Assembly: GCF_947507565.1 (NCBI RefSeq)
Contig: NC_089193.1
Coordinates: 868,001 to 932,000 of the forward strand
DNA length: 64,000 nucleotides
Reading direction: 5' to 3'
Origin: Oscarella lobularis
Lineage: Eukaryota; Porifera; Homoscleromorpha; Homosclerophorida; Oscarellidae
Below the pieces are notes generated by a model. It was not told the origin of the DNA. It was given only the letters and a program-made list of their open reading frames with translations, and did no database searches. The position numbers and the translations under genes were made by a program. This document shows positions 43,915-55,339 of this stretch, piece after piece (the first letter of the stretch is position 1; each line of letters starts with the position of its first letter).

Positions 43915-44260
43915 CGAAGCTACTCTCTAGGGGAGGAAAACGGGAGAAAGGCCAGTGAAGTTTCTCCTGTTTAAATATTTCTCTACGTAATGATTGTTTT
44001 CATTAGTTGCGTTTTCTCATGAGTCCGGTTGGTGATCCAAGTTAGATATCTACTTATGAATCAAGAAGCGAACGAAGTGTCTTCCCTAAGAAGATGGATC
44101 CTTTCGGTGCGGGTATCTCCCTCTCTCAGAGTTGTAGACCCTTGATTATGGAGTCTTCAATAATTCTTTCCATTCATAAGATGTCTTGGATTGACATCTT
44201 ATGCCAGGTAAGTCATTAATAAATCGCGGGCAATAAATACGGAATGGGCCACAGCAGAGC
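43915..44260 (+). pseudogene. Relic of an ABCA second-ATPase region
   Basis: The stretch aligns with 37186-37660 of the ABCA gene: AAGGCCAGTGAAGT(G/T)TCTCCTGTT, the intron CGTAA(C/T)GAT(C/T)GTTTTCATTAG, GTTTTCTCATGAGTC, and later AAGATGTCTTGGATTGA and AATAAATACGGAATGGGC. Intron and exon are both included, with deletions and no open frame. It is therefore a partial DNA duplication of the transporter gene 6-7 kb away. Confidence 0.8.
44175..44203. repeat. Perfect 11-base inverted repeat
   Basis: CATAAGATGTC and GACATCTTATG are exact reverse complements separated by seven bases. The hairpin sits inside the ABCA relic, where the parent gene has a single AAGATGTCTTGG, so it arose after the duplication. 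Confidence 0.7.
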
Positions 44261-45589
44261 TCATTTAGTGCATGCACTTACACCTCCTGTTTATTTCAAT
44301 TTGGGCTTGAAATCTGGTGCAATCCGATGGAAATTAATTTCAGTATCAGTTCTGCTTCTCTAGAATGAGTAAGATTTTATCAACGTGCTTCTGATGATAA
44401 ATCAAGCGCTTCTAAGCAAGTGCGTCATCGACGGATTATCCGGGCCTGCGACACCAAGACTCATCTTCTTTCGTAGGCAAATCATTAATGCTCTTCAATA
44501 TGATGCGAAATTCTCTTTTCGTATGACCGGCAGGCGTTTGCATGCGGAAGACGTCGTGTTGCCGTTAACGTCGATCGCCTTTACCCGTCATTTTCGTGTT
44601 TCGTCTTTCTTGAAGATTGGGAGACAACACGACGCGAAGCGTCTTTCTTTCACGAAGGAGCGGGTCTTGCGGAGCCGTTTGAGCGATTCAGCTTGACGGA
44701 TGAGGCCCCTTCCGAGGATCTAGTCATCGCCCAAGCTGAGCTGACCCGTATCACTTTTGTACGCGTTTACTATGCGTGTGAAGCGGCTCAACTTTGGCTT
44801 CATTTCCGACCTAACGTCGATCTCGCGATCTCCCCTTTTCGAAGATAAAAATTCAATGCGCTATTGTCTTTCCTGTTCAGAAAGGTAAAAGGAGAAACGG
44901 TGGACTACGAGTGCCAGTACACTTTGGATTGTGCATTTTTAGCTTTGTTTCCTGTGTAAGAGAAGAACAGATTTTGGAGCCATTCTTTAGGCTGGAGAAG
45001 CAGAGTTGAGCTTTATAGCATGTGACATCACAAAAGCGCTGGTAGGTTTTCCAGAATTGGCGCTCAGTCATACACCTAGCGAAGGGAGACTTGGATGTGG
45101 CGTAATGGTGCCGTGATCACGATATCGTTTTACTGATTTTCAGTGTCAACGCCAAAGATCATGAGAGACTTTGACACATTTTGTGTGGAAAAGTCCTTGC
45201 ACACCTGGACGTCGAGAAATAAAGACACCACGTCTGGTTGCCCAAAGTGAAAGAAAAGTAGAAGGCTTGGTCGGCGCTCTCAGGCTCAAGAAAGAGATGA
45301 CTAGTTGCAGTGGTTGAGCTTTGCACGGGTTTCCTTTGTACTGCATGGAAAGGGCGCGCACGCACGCACGCACCCACGCACGCGCGCGTATGGGAGTCCT
45401 GTGTGTCGTTAGCCAGAGCCGCGGACAAAACGAACAGTAGGCAGAGATAATAAATTTTATTGAATAAACCCGGAAATAAACCGGAAGTTGTGCAAAACTA
45501 AAATAACATCCTCTCGGCATTTCTAGGTTGGGGGGCGATTCACCCACGCCCCCTGGTGGACCACGGAGCCCGGAGTCTCGGTTGACCCA

Positions 45590-45870
45590 CGAGACACGGG
45601 GTGCGGCCTCTTTATCCTCGATTGGCCTCGGAGAATAGCCTTGGGAGTGAAGCGTCCTCGGATGTGAGTCCGCCACCCATGTGATCCAAGGGGACCGCCA
45701 TTGTAACCCACCGCGTCTCACCATAGTGGGGAAGCCAACTCTATCGGCCCCTGCTTTAGAGGTACGGCCTCTTTAGCCTCCTTGGCCTCGGAGGCCCTTG
45801 GGAGTGGATTGTCGACCATCCAGGGTCGCCACCGTGATTCCAAGGGATTTTAGCACGGCATCGAGACAAG
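45590..45870. repeat. Two diverged tandem units
   Basis: The series GCGGCCTCTTTA(T/G)CCTC, TTGGCCTCGGAG, CCTTGGGAGTG, GCCACC and TGAT(C)CCAAGGG occurs twice, about 165 bases apart, with many substitutions. This is probably an old tandem duplication in non-coding DNA. Confidence 0.55.
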
Positions 45871-46480
45871 CTCCATCTGTGGCGGAGCCCCTTCATACTC
45901 CTGGCTCAGAGTTGAAATGCGAAGGCTTTCCCCGTGCAACTAGAGTAGAGAAAGAAGTCAGCAGTATAGTATAATAGAGAGCTCTTCTAACAAACTCACC
46001 CCATGCACCCACATATGACTGCAAGTCCAGCGATACTTGTCCGTGCAGCTCCAGAACTAAACCTATTCAAAATGTGAGAGAATTTAAAACGTAAAGGAGC
46101 ATAACAATCGTTTACGTGCCTGTAACTTTCGTTGTTTGCATGATCCTTTTAGGGAGACCCTCTCCACGCGATTGTGCTAAGATGCATCCTCGCTCTGATT
46201 TACGAAGGTATATGGGAACGCCCGCAAGCGCCGGAGAAGAGCGAGAGAGTTGCGCGGTGGTGACGTCGAACGTTTCGAAGAGTTGCGCGACGTTCTTTCA
46301 CTCATTTCGTCTCTTTGCGCCGATTAGACCTGCTCGGCACGTTCTTCTGACGTTCTTTTGCACTTCTCGTGCTTTTCTCGCGGCCGAGCGGCCTCAATTC
46401 AGTCCACTGCGTGCCTCCGTGAATCGTGATCACATGTCTTCGAGATTCCCGTACACGATGTTTCCCTATTTTACGATTTT

Positions 46481-46544
46481 AAAAAAATCGTCTTGACGAT
46501 TTTTGCCTTGACATTTTTTAAAAATCGTCTTGACGATTTTTGCC
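46481..46544. repeat. Tandem pair of small hairpins
   Basis: AAAAATCGTCTTGACGATTTTTGCC appears twice about 36 bases apart. Each copy is itself an inverted repeat (AAAAATCG/CGATTTTT around TCTTGA). Function unknown. Confidence 0.65.
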
Positions 46545-47130
46545 ATTTTCGTGTAGTTTGTTCAGTTTCCTCTGCCAAACTAATCATAGTACGTACGCTC
46601 TAAACAAAAACAGATAAAATCCTCCCTCTGTGCCTCAATTAAACGTGCTCTCATTTGATCCTCTGCACACGTACGAGACCTTACTGTACCCAGTATGAGG
46701 AAAACCATGTAAAACAGCAAAGGATTCATTCCTCTGTCGACAGCCTGAGTTGTATAAGTTTCGCCTCATGACTATATCTGCGCTGACAGTGACTATTTAG
46801 CTTCAGCATGAGATTACCAGGTCAATCAGCAATAACATACAGCAATAACATACATACAGACTTGACAGATGTAAACGAAGTGAGCGTCTTTGCGTCAAAT
46901 AGTCTGCATGCAAAGAACAAACAATTCATGCAATACTGGCGGCAGATACTGCGTTTGGAAAAATTCAAAAACGACTTCTCACACGTCTAAATACTGCGCG
47001 GTTACTAGACATTAACTAAACCCCAAGAGACCATCGTACGGTCTAAAGTTAGTAAGCTACTGTCTACCTAACGTTGACAAACAATTGCGCAGCGCCTAGC
47101 TCACTGAATGCCTTAAAAATTTAGTTGTTC

Positions 47131-50100
47131 TTACGTATTCGTTGTGACTGATCGATTTCGGTAGCACTCGGGGCCCTGATCAGTGGGCAAGCGCCGCGCT
47201 ATAGTCGGAACACTAACTTTCTGTTTCGGCCTCTTCGTCGACTTTCGACGATGGTCAGACGGGTAAACTTGAAGACTGGGAACAATTCGTTTCACGAGAG
47301 CAAGAGACGATGTCTCGTTCGTAGGCCTTTTGTAAGAAAACGTAGGAAGACGATGCAGTGAAGCTTCGGCGTTTAATAGCGGAGAATTAGACTGAGCATC
47401 TTTAGACGTCTCTTGGCTGGACTTGGAAAGAGACTGGTTTAGCATCTACAGAAAAAAAGCAGTTATAGGCATATCTGATCACGAACAAAATATTGACAAG
47501 ACAGTAAGAGCAATATTCCTTACGCTAAACATCTCTTCGAAAGCCTCCCGAAGATTTGACTGCATCGACTCCAATCTTCTTTCCAAACCTTCTATTCTAT
47601 CCTAATAAAAATATGCACGAGAAGTTACGAAATCAAAGGATGGAACTCTGGCACTTACCACTACTTCGTCTATGTCAGTTCTTATGCAGGGAGATTTGCC
47701 TTTGGCTTCTCGAATGCGCTGTTTCACTCGATGTTGAATATTTTCCACGGCCGTTCCATCTATTTCTTCTTTCTGATCAAGCTCCACACCGAGAAAAGTC
47801 TCAGCTGCAACCTAAAGCAAATACGTAATCTCTAAGAAACTAAAACAGATGATTGTCTTTTCTTTTCGCACCGAATCCTTATCTCTAAACATTCGACTAG
47901 ACAGTCCATTGAGCAGAACTCCCATCAATACACAGAACCAACCAAACGGCAGTGGAAAGACTCTCCCAGGCTCCAAGTCCATTATAACAATGGCCCTGGT
48001 ATACTTCCATTCCCTCTCGGCGTTTTCCTATAAACAGCTTCGTTAATTAACTAAATACGATTTACAGCCTTGTCATCCATCTCACGTAAATATTCTCAAA
48101 GATTATTGTTACAAGACCAATAAGCATATTTAGCAGTATAACGGCCGCCAAAAGTAGCCAAACAGCGACAAATACGAGTAGAAGAGTCATCTCTTCGCCT
48201 GCACTTGTTTGAAAATCATTCAACTCGATGAGCCCAAAAAGAGCCCAAAAAAGGCTTACAACCGAACTGAATAAACTAGAGACAAACAATTGCATGTTAG
48301 GAAAGATTTCAGAAAGCCCCAGAGCAATTTACTTGGGATGACCAGGTTACCAAAGGTCACTCTATGGGTTCTAGTCTTTATTTAGTTTTTATCCATTACT
48401 GTACGTTTGATTCACAGTAGTAACGTACCTTGCCAGATGACCGTTTTTAAGTGATGGTTCTTGGATCAGAGCTGCTTGGAACGTGCTCGTCATGACGGCT
48501 GCAAAGGCAAGTCCAAACGTCAGTAGCATAACCAAGAAATAAATGACGTCTTTGCCCAAGGACCAAAAGGCAACTTGCAATGGGCCCAGGGAGCGGTGAA
48601 GTCGAAAAATTATTAGAAGATTGAGACAGGCAAACGTGGCAGCAAATCCTATCAGGATTAGGGAAGCGATGAGAACGTTGCAAAAGAAACTCTAAAAAGA
48701 GAAGACAAAATTGAAATTTTAACATACGAAGGTTCTATCTCATTAGGGTTAGTGGGTTTGCTTCAAAGTGATCACTCTTAAGTACAAAATTCTGAAAGCA
48801 ACTTACAGAATTCGCTTGAAGCGCTTCGCTTGAACAGGTACTATTATGTCTTGACTGCTGTTCTAAAACAATACTATCAGCAACCACAAAGCCCAGAAGA
48901 CTCAGTGCCAAAAGCGCTTCAATGATGTAACCGGTTACAAGAGGAATGTTCTCCCATTTCAGTACTATTGACGTTTTACCTTTAGCGTCACCCACCGTCT
49001 GGTTTTGGTGGCGTTGACGTTTAATCCAAAGAGCTACATCAATGAACTTTTCAAGAATGTACCCGAAACAGAAGCAAAGAACGAGGCCTTCAATAATCAT
49101 ACTCTTCCCTGAAAACTCCGTTGCAATGTTGTGGTGCATGTCGACGCGAAAGAGAAGCAAGATAACGAAGAGAAAGAACATGAACGTTTGGGCTCCATAG
49201 GCAATTGCGGAAATATGAAGAAGACGTAGACGGTTACTGAGCAAGGACAGAGAGAGCAAGTAGAGAAGATTCTCAACGTAGAAGAGAACAACGAGCCAGG
49301 CGTAGTGATACCAGCGAAGACCTGTCACGACAGCTCGAGTTAGTCGAGAATGGAGAAATTTTCCGCCTCGTTCTCCAAGAAGTAAATCACGTGTGAAAGG
49401 AATCGCTTCCTTTGATGATTCTTCCGACGGATCAAGACCGTACCACTTGCAATTTACGTACTGTTGAGCACCTCCAGAAGCTAGATACTACAAAACAAAA
49501 TTTATTTCGACTCAACACAAACAGTCTGACGCCACTTGATTATATTATAATCGATTTTATGTAAGTAACTTGGGTCTGTACAGCAAAAAGTGCTGAATCT
49601 GTACCAAATATTTTGGCCAGCACTTATAATTAAAAGCAAGCTATTAATTAAGTGCGTCGACTGATTGCACCTACTAAAATCAATGTTTTTTACTTGCCTT
49701 TTTAAGACCTCTCTTTTTTGCCAAATTGATATGATCTCTGCTCACTAAATGAAACGCTTCTCTGTCGCTGTTCGTATCCCCCAGCATTGCCACAGTGAGA
49801 TCTTCCAGCTCTTGGGAAACGGTCATAAAGCGATCCTTTGTACCGTCGTACTTATGCGTCTCGCCCTGCTCTCTCAAGTGCGCAACGAGTTTGATGCACA
49901 GGTCCTCCGGATTATCGCGATAAGCAATCGTCTGCGCCACTTCATATAGCAACGAGTCGAGATCATTGACGTCTGACGTCATCAACTTTTCATCATCGAA
50001 ACGAGCTCCGTATTTCAGAAGAAGCAAAATGTTCTCCGGAATTGCTTTGGCTTTCGATTCTAATGCGTAATCCAAAGCGGTCTTACTCTTGCAGTCTTTC

Positions 50101-51040
50101 ATTTGAATGACATTTTGCAGAGCGTCCGAGTCGTATCCTTCGTCGACTGCCAAAATGTGATGCACCTCCTGAAGAAAGAATTGGAGCAGATCCGGATAAA
50201 CGTTAGCCCACGCAAGATAGTGAAAGACGGTTCGCTGAAAATTGTCCTTTGAGCGAACGAACTCGCTAGAGCATTCGTGCATCAGAGAGAGCAAACCTAA
50301 GCAAACAACTTCATTTGAAATAGAAAGTGCCATGCATGCGATGCTGAGTCAGGAAGGCAGGCGATGTCCCTCAGATTATACATACAAATATTTACATTTG
50401 CGCGGAATGGAAAGTGGGTGTAGCCATAGTTTAGACTGTACCCATAGATGTAATATGTAAAATGTAATACCCTATTACATCTATGCTGTACCCGAGTCGG
50501 ATCAAGACCTGGTTCGCGTAATTCTCAGTCAGTGCTACATAGCTCACGCAGTGCATGCATGATATCGTAAGTCGATATCAAAAGTAAACTGACAGTGAAA
50601 GAGGACAGCAGGGTTCCGGTAAAAAGCCGGGTGGGGGCTCTGAGGGGATTTCGATTCCACAGGTCGTTTTCAGTCTGTTTCTCGATCACCGACTAACGTT
50701 AGAAACGACGCGTACCTTTCCGGATGACAGAGCTGTCTTTTTCGTCCATGATGTAATCGTTGGTGAAATGACGCTCTTTGAGAAAGTCAAAGAAGAGCTG
50801 CAAAGCTGTCATTCCGTCTCGCTCTTCGTATTGATTAGCTAAGCAGGGATCGCGCTCCTGTTCGCGACGCAGAGCCCTAATCCACTCGTCAACGTCCGAC
50901 GCCTGAGGTACTTTCTCGCGGTCTAGGACAGAGCGAAGACCGGAGAGCGGAGCGCTAACGAGCTCCTTCCACAGGCCTGTCGGCGTCGGCGACGACAAAC
51001 GAACGTGAGGAGACGCTTGAGCTCTCGTTAGCAAAGACAT
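47131..51040 (-). CDS. TRPC-like cation channel with ankyrin repeats
   Basis: About nine minus-strand exons. Exon 1 (51040-50717) encodes an N-terminal cytosolic segment. A large exon (50333-49697) has ankyrin-type repeats (FHYLAWANVYPDLLQFFL; TALDYALESKAKAIPENILLLLKYGA). Transmembrane helices begin near 49310. S5 includes VIYFLVMLLTFGLAFAAV, the pore helix SLFWALFGLIELNDF and S6 AVILLNMLIGLVTIIFENIY. The exon after S6 has REWKYTRAIVIMDLE, the TRP-box position, followed by PLPFG. A coiled-coil-like segment (about 47600-47532) and a basic tail end at 47131. Pore and TRP-box wording fit TRPC channels: calcium-permeable, plasma membrane, often receptor-operated. Broken copies of its 5' exons lie at 54360-55090 and 58740-59170. 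Confidence 0.8.
50443..50485. repeat. Perfect 12-base inverted repeat in an intron
   Basis: CATAGATGTAAT and ATTACATCTATG flank a 19-base spacer within the first intron of the TRPC-like gene. The same region in the duplicated copies (about 54600 and 58780) lacks it, so it arose or was inserted after duplication. Confidence 0.65.
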
Positions 51041-51420
51041 CTTTCGCCCGGCGTTCGGTGTTTCTGAGGTCTCAAGCGCGCTACGTTGACTTTAGAACGA
51101 GGATAATTAAATTACGTCACTTGGCGCGAATAACCTAATAGGCAGATGCCGTATATCGTCATCTCTGAATGAGGGAAATTGGAAATTGAAATAACATGCA
51201 AATTTGGAAGTATTTTTCTCTGAAACGCACATGCACTATAGTGACTATACGACGTATGCCAACTTGTTAACGTCATGTACCATGCGTTCCTTTATACATA
51301 CAATTCTACGTGTCACCTATAGCACAGCATCTTGTGGAGACAGACGATCAAGAAATAAAGTGGATTCATTCAGTTGACATCAGTGATCAATCTAGACTCC
51401 AAATGTGACCTTGCATGGAG

Positions 51421-54187
51421 TTAAAACGCTGTTATCGCCGTCGCGTTTGATCTCTTCTTTGAATGCGAGTCACTCGTTGGATCACCTCGACGCTTTTTTA
51501 GCCGAAGCGCTTTTCCAAATAGCTTTCGCACTTTTTGATTTAATACAAAAACTAGAAGAAGCGTGATGGCTTGAAACAAATTGGCCACCGTAAAGCAATA
51601 CCACAACCATTCTTCATCTGTCAAAACTGCAACGTAAGCCAGAATAAAGGTCAATCCAAGCAGAGCAAAAGTTCCCAAAAATATGCGAATTTGTTTTTGA
51701 ATTTTTTCCAACGCCGACGACTTTGCAACGAGCTCCGTTAGACGAGCTGCTTGCTTTAGTTGCTTTCGAACAACAAATGATAGAACTACAAAGCAAGAAA
51801 AATTAAAAACAAGAACAACGGCGACTGGAATTCCGAAAGCGGCAAGAACGGCTAGGTCAGGCTGAATCCAGCATAAACGGTCAGACGAATATGTTATGTT
51901 CACAGTTGTGCCGTACTGCAAAGCCAAGCAAACGACGCAAACAACTGCTGACACTCCCCAAGCAAAGAACGAAGCTTTGGCAAAACGTTTAAAAGTGGTT
52001 TTGCGAATTTCTTCTATATTTCGCATATCCACCTTTACAAAAGTTTTCACGAGATCGATGGCAATTACTAACGACCACAAAAAGTGTGACAGCTGAAAGA
52101 AATGAAGAAAGAAACCCATCGACGTGCAGACGGCTTTGCTTTCAACCCAACCAAGTCCTATCACCATAAATATGAAGGATGATCCAAGAGAAAGCGCGTA
52201 ACCAGCTATGCAAAGCCCAGGATACGTTCTTAAGTCCTTGAACACGACGTGGGTGATAAACAAAATAAAGCATATAATAGCTGTGGCGATGCTGACAGAT
52301 GAGCTGAAAATTGCATACAGTCTAGAATAATCCCACACTTTGATTGTCTTTGTTTCGTTATACTCTCGTTGAAATGTTGAACAGACGAAAATTGAGCTAC
52401 CGTTTTCGGACAGAGTATACTGAGACCTGTTGTAGCTTTTGCTACTTGATAACACGGTAACCAACCCGTCAGAAGAGACGTTATACTCGTTCGATTTATA
52501 TTCGATTTGAGGGCAACGAATTTGGTTGTTGTCTGATATCAAGGTAGCAAACGTTACATTTCCAGTAGTAAATATAATACCTTTGTAAACAAACGACACG
52601 TTAAGTAGAGCAAGAGTTGAATTTAGTTCATTCCATTCCAACTCTGGAAAAAACGAAGAAAAGTTGGCCGAGACAACAACTGTCTTTTTGTAGATGTAAA
52701 GAGAGGTAATTTCGACACTAGCATTGTTTGGAGAATAATGTTTCAGCAGTTTTTGAATTTCTACTGAGACGATGTTTGAATACTCATCTCTAAGTGTAGC
52801 ATTGGTTCTGAAAGTTAGAAGATAAACGGCGAAAGCTCTTTTACAGCGGTAGCCGTCTAATAGTACATAACCACTGCTGCACACTGCCGGAACGCAGGTG
52901 AGACGCTGTGGATCATAGACGTATCCATAAGAACAGTACTTTAGCTCATTGACGTCAATTTCGGAAATTTGTTTTGCTTGATTGAATAATAAAGAAGGCG
53001 GGAACAGATTCGGTTGTTCCAAACAACTCACTGGTGGAACTTCCAGAGAGTCTAAGCGAGAGTCAGCCGAACTATTGTTGAGATAGTACAGCAAATCTTC
53101 AAATCTGACAATGGGTCCAAACGCCAGTTTCGGTTCCTCGTAACAGAAAAGGGACGACAAAGATATTCCGTTGCAGAACGCACAATGGCGATTTCGAAAA
53201 TACGTACCAGAAGTAGACCAGACGTAATCGGTCTAAGACAGACACTTGTCTTGCAGACAGGTGTAGTTTGACGCTGGTAGAGAGTAACCAAGTTTGGAGC
53301 TAAGTTCAGAGAGACTTAGACAAGTGCTGATCGACTGAATACACCGCCTTAGAAAAGCGCCGCTCGAAAGGCTTGGTTCTATTTTAGCAAGACTGCAGTT
53401 CAGTTTTGAAATGGCTGGAGTGATGCACAGCTTGGAAGGGGATGCGTTTGCTAACACTCCTCCCTATACACGAACACAATTATAACGTTATCATGTCACA
53501 TCACACTGGATTTTACGTACCTTGCAGAAAAAGTACGGTCGCCAATATGTAATCTGACTTTCTTCGAGATAATTGCATTTGGCGCAATAGATGTTTGCGT
53601 AGGTGTAGAACGGCGAGCTGACTGGGAGCTGAAGTTTCAGGGATTCTCGAAGACCAGAGGCAGTTATATTGGACGTGTTCTCGCACCTCTGACGAGTGTC
53701 ATCATTGGGCCAGCGAAACGAACAGCGACTAAACATGTACCAAGCGCTGAGCCCAAATTTCGTCGGAGACGGATTGACGCACGCTAGACTGGGGAAGGCT
53801 TTCTGCCGGAAGAGTGTAATTAGCGACACATTATTGCTAAAATGCACTGACAATTAAATGAGCGCCTCTGACGTTTGAATAATCAATGATTATGCATCGT
53901 TTGGTAAGTGATCTCACCTGAATCGACGATTCGCTGCAGCAATCTCCGAAGAACGGACATTCGCTATCGCAACTGCAACGCGGGGATAGGATTCCAGCCG
54001 TACGATTGCTGATATCAGGTAGCGGGCATTGCGTGACCCACGGGCAACCGCTTCCTGGAAACGACGACGACGCAGAGGAAGGATACTCTTCAAATGGAAG
54101 ATTGAGACACGTTGGATACGAAGCGATAATAATCGACGATCGTGGTGCCAGAAGAAGGACGAGAAGAAGCGGTAGAAAAGCAGCCAT
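51421..54187 (-). pseudogene. Somatomedin-B/7TM receptor, copy 1 (in-frame stop)
   Basis: Three exons are laid out as in copy 3. Exon 1 has a signal peptide and a somatomedin-B-like CSCDSECPFFGDCC. Exon 2 (about 53808-53522) has [10 protein letters not shown]...CAKCNY. Exon 3 has the rest of the ectodomain and seven helices, ending at 51421. At 53233-53235 the frame reads TAG where copies 2 and 3 read TAC (CLSYTDYVW). This single substitution would end translation before the membrane domain. The rest of exon 3, including the seven helices ([35 protein letters not shown]), is open, so the lesion is young or could be a polymorphism or sequence error. An internal start would yield a shortened receptor. 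Confidence 0.75.
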
Positions 54188-54359
54188 CCGATGCTATTCG
54201 AAAGCGTAACAGCTGTATAAACTTCGTAGCTTTCGTTGGGCTTGTAAGATGTCTGCTGCGGCGGCGCCTTGTTGTTGAAGGACAATGCGATGACGTGATA
54301 TGTTAGCGTGCGCTCGCCTGTTTTCCCGCGATCTCGAGGGAGTTCCGGTTCGCTCTTCA

Positions 54360-55090
54360 GAGTTCGAACGTTGGCCTCGCAGATCCGGCTAAACGTTGGC
54401 TCACGCAAGATAGTAAAATACGGTTCACTGCATATGCCTTAGAGCGATCAAACTCACTTGTGCATTAGAAGCAGTGAAACAACTTCAGTGAAATAGAAAG
54501 TTCCAGGTGGTGACGCAAAACCCCGTGCAATGCTATATATGAGTCAAGCTATAGTCTAGTCCCCTCGTGCAGATAGGTATATAAATACTTACACTCTGCA
54601 GAACGGAAAGTTGGTGATGTCAAAAGTCGATGATATCACAGACCGGAGTAAAGTAAACTGACAGTGAATTAGACGGGACATCAGGGTTTCCGGACATCAG
54701 GGTTCCGGGAAAAAGCCGGCCGGGTGGGGGTCTGAGTCTACAGATCGTTCTCAGTCTGTTTCTCGGTCACTGTCTAATGTTATAAAACCGTACAAACCTT
54801 TTCGAATGACAGAACTGTCCTTTTCGTCCATAATGCACCCGTTGGTGAAATGAAGCTTCTTGAGAAAGAGAGCAAAGAAAAGCTGAAAAGCCGTCATTCC
54901 GTCGTAAGAAAAGCGCTCTTGTTCGCGACGAAGAGCTCAAATCCAGTCGTCAACGTCCGACGCCTGAGGTCCTCTCCCGCCGTCTAGGACGGAGCGAAGA
55001 CCGGCGAGCGGAGCGCTAAGAAGCTCCTTTTATAGGCCTGTCGGCGTAGGCAACGACGAACGAACGCCTGAGCTCTCGTTAGCGACGACA
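54360..55090 (-). pseudogene. Broken copy of the TRPC-like gene's 5' exons
   Basis: About 54780-55085 matches exon 1 of the channel (51040-50717) but has several in-frame stops, for example where the intact gene reads LWKELVSAPL. About 54385-54500 matches the start of the ankyrin exon (HEC...RSKD region). Together with receptor copy 2 this marks the second tandem unit. Confidence 0.8.
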
Positions 55091-55339
55091 TCTTTGGAGG
55101 TCTCAAGCGCGCTACATATGGGGCGAAAGGAAAAACGGAAATGCGTCACTTGGCGCGAAAAACCTACACTAATTAAAACGTTGTAAGTCTGGCGTCATTG
55201 CTAAGTATGCCATCTCGTTGTTTATTAAAATGTACCGTGCGTTCCTTACATTACACATACAATTGTAGCTAAGGCTAAATAAATTCCATTAGGTTGACAC
55301 CTTGATTAATTCAGATTCCAAATGTGGCCTTGTATGGAG

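Larger units (their letters stand above)
44261..47130. other. Long intergenic stretch with several repeats
   Basis: Nearly 2.9 kb without a convincing gene. It contains the second copy of a dispersed repeat (about 44380-44720), an alternating CGCACGCACG tract (about 45355-45390), a diverged two-unit repeat (about 45590-45870) and a hairpin pair (46481-46544). Plus-strand frames at 44385-44696 and 46116-46496 and a minus-strand frame at 45146-45724 have no recognisable motif. Confidence 0.45.

Noticed and set aside
44385-44696. 103-codon plus-strand frame
   Set aside because: It lies within the dispersed repeat and its counterpart near 41325-41540 encodes an unrelated peptide, so the frame is not conserved.
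45146-45724. 192-codon minus-strand frame
   Set aside because: It crosses a diverged tandem repeat and a CGCACG tract, has no domain or signal motif, and shows no codon pattern like the real genes nearby.
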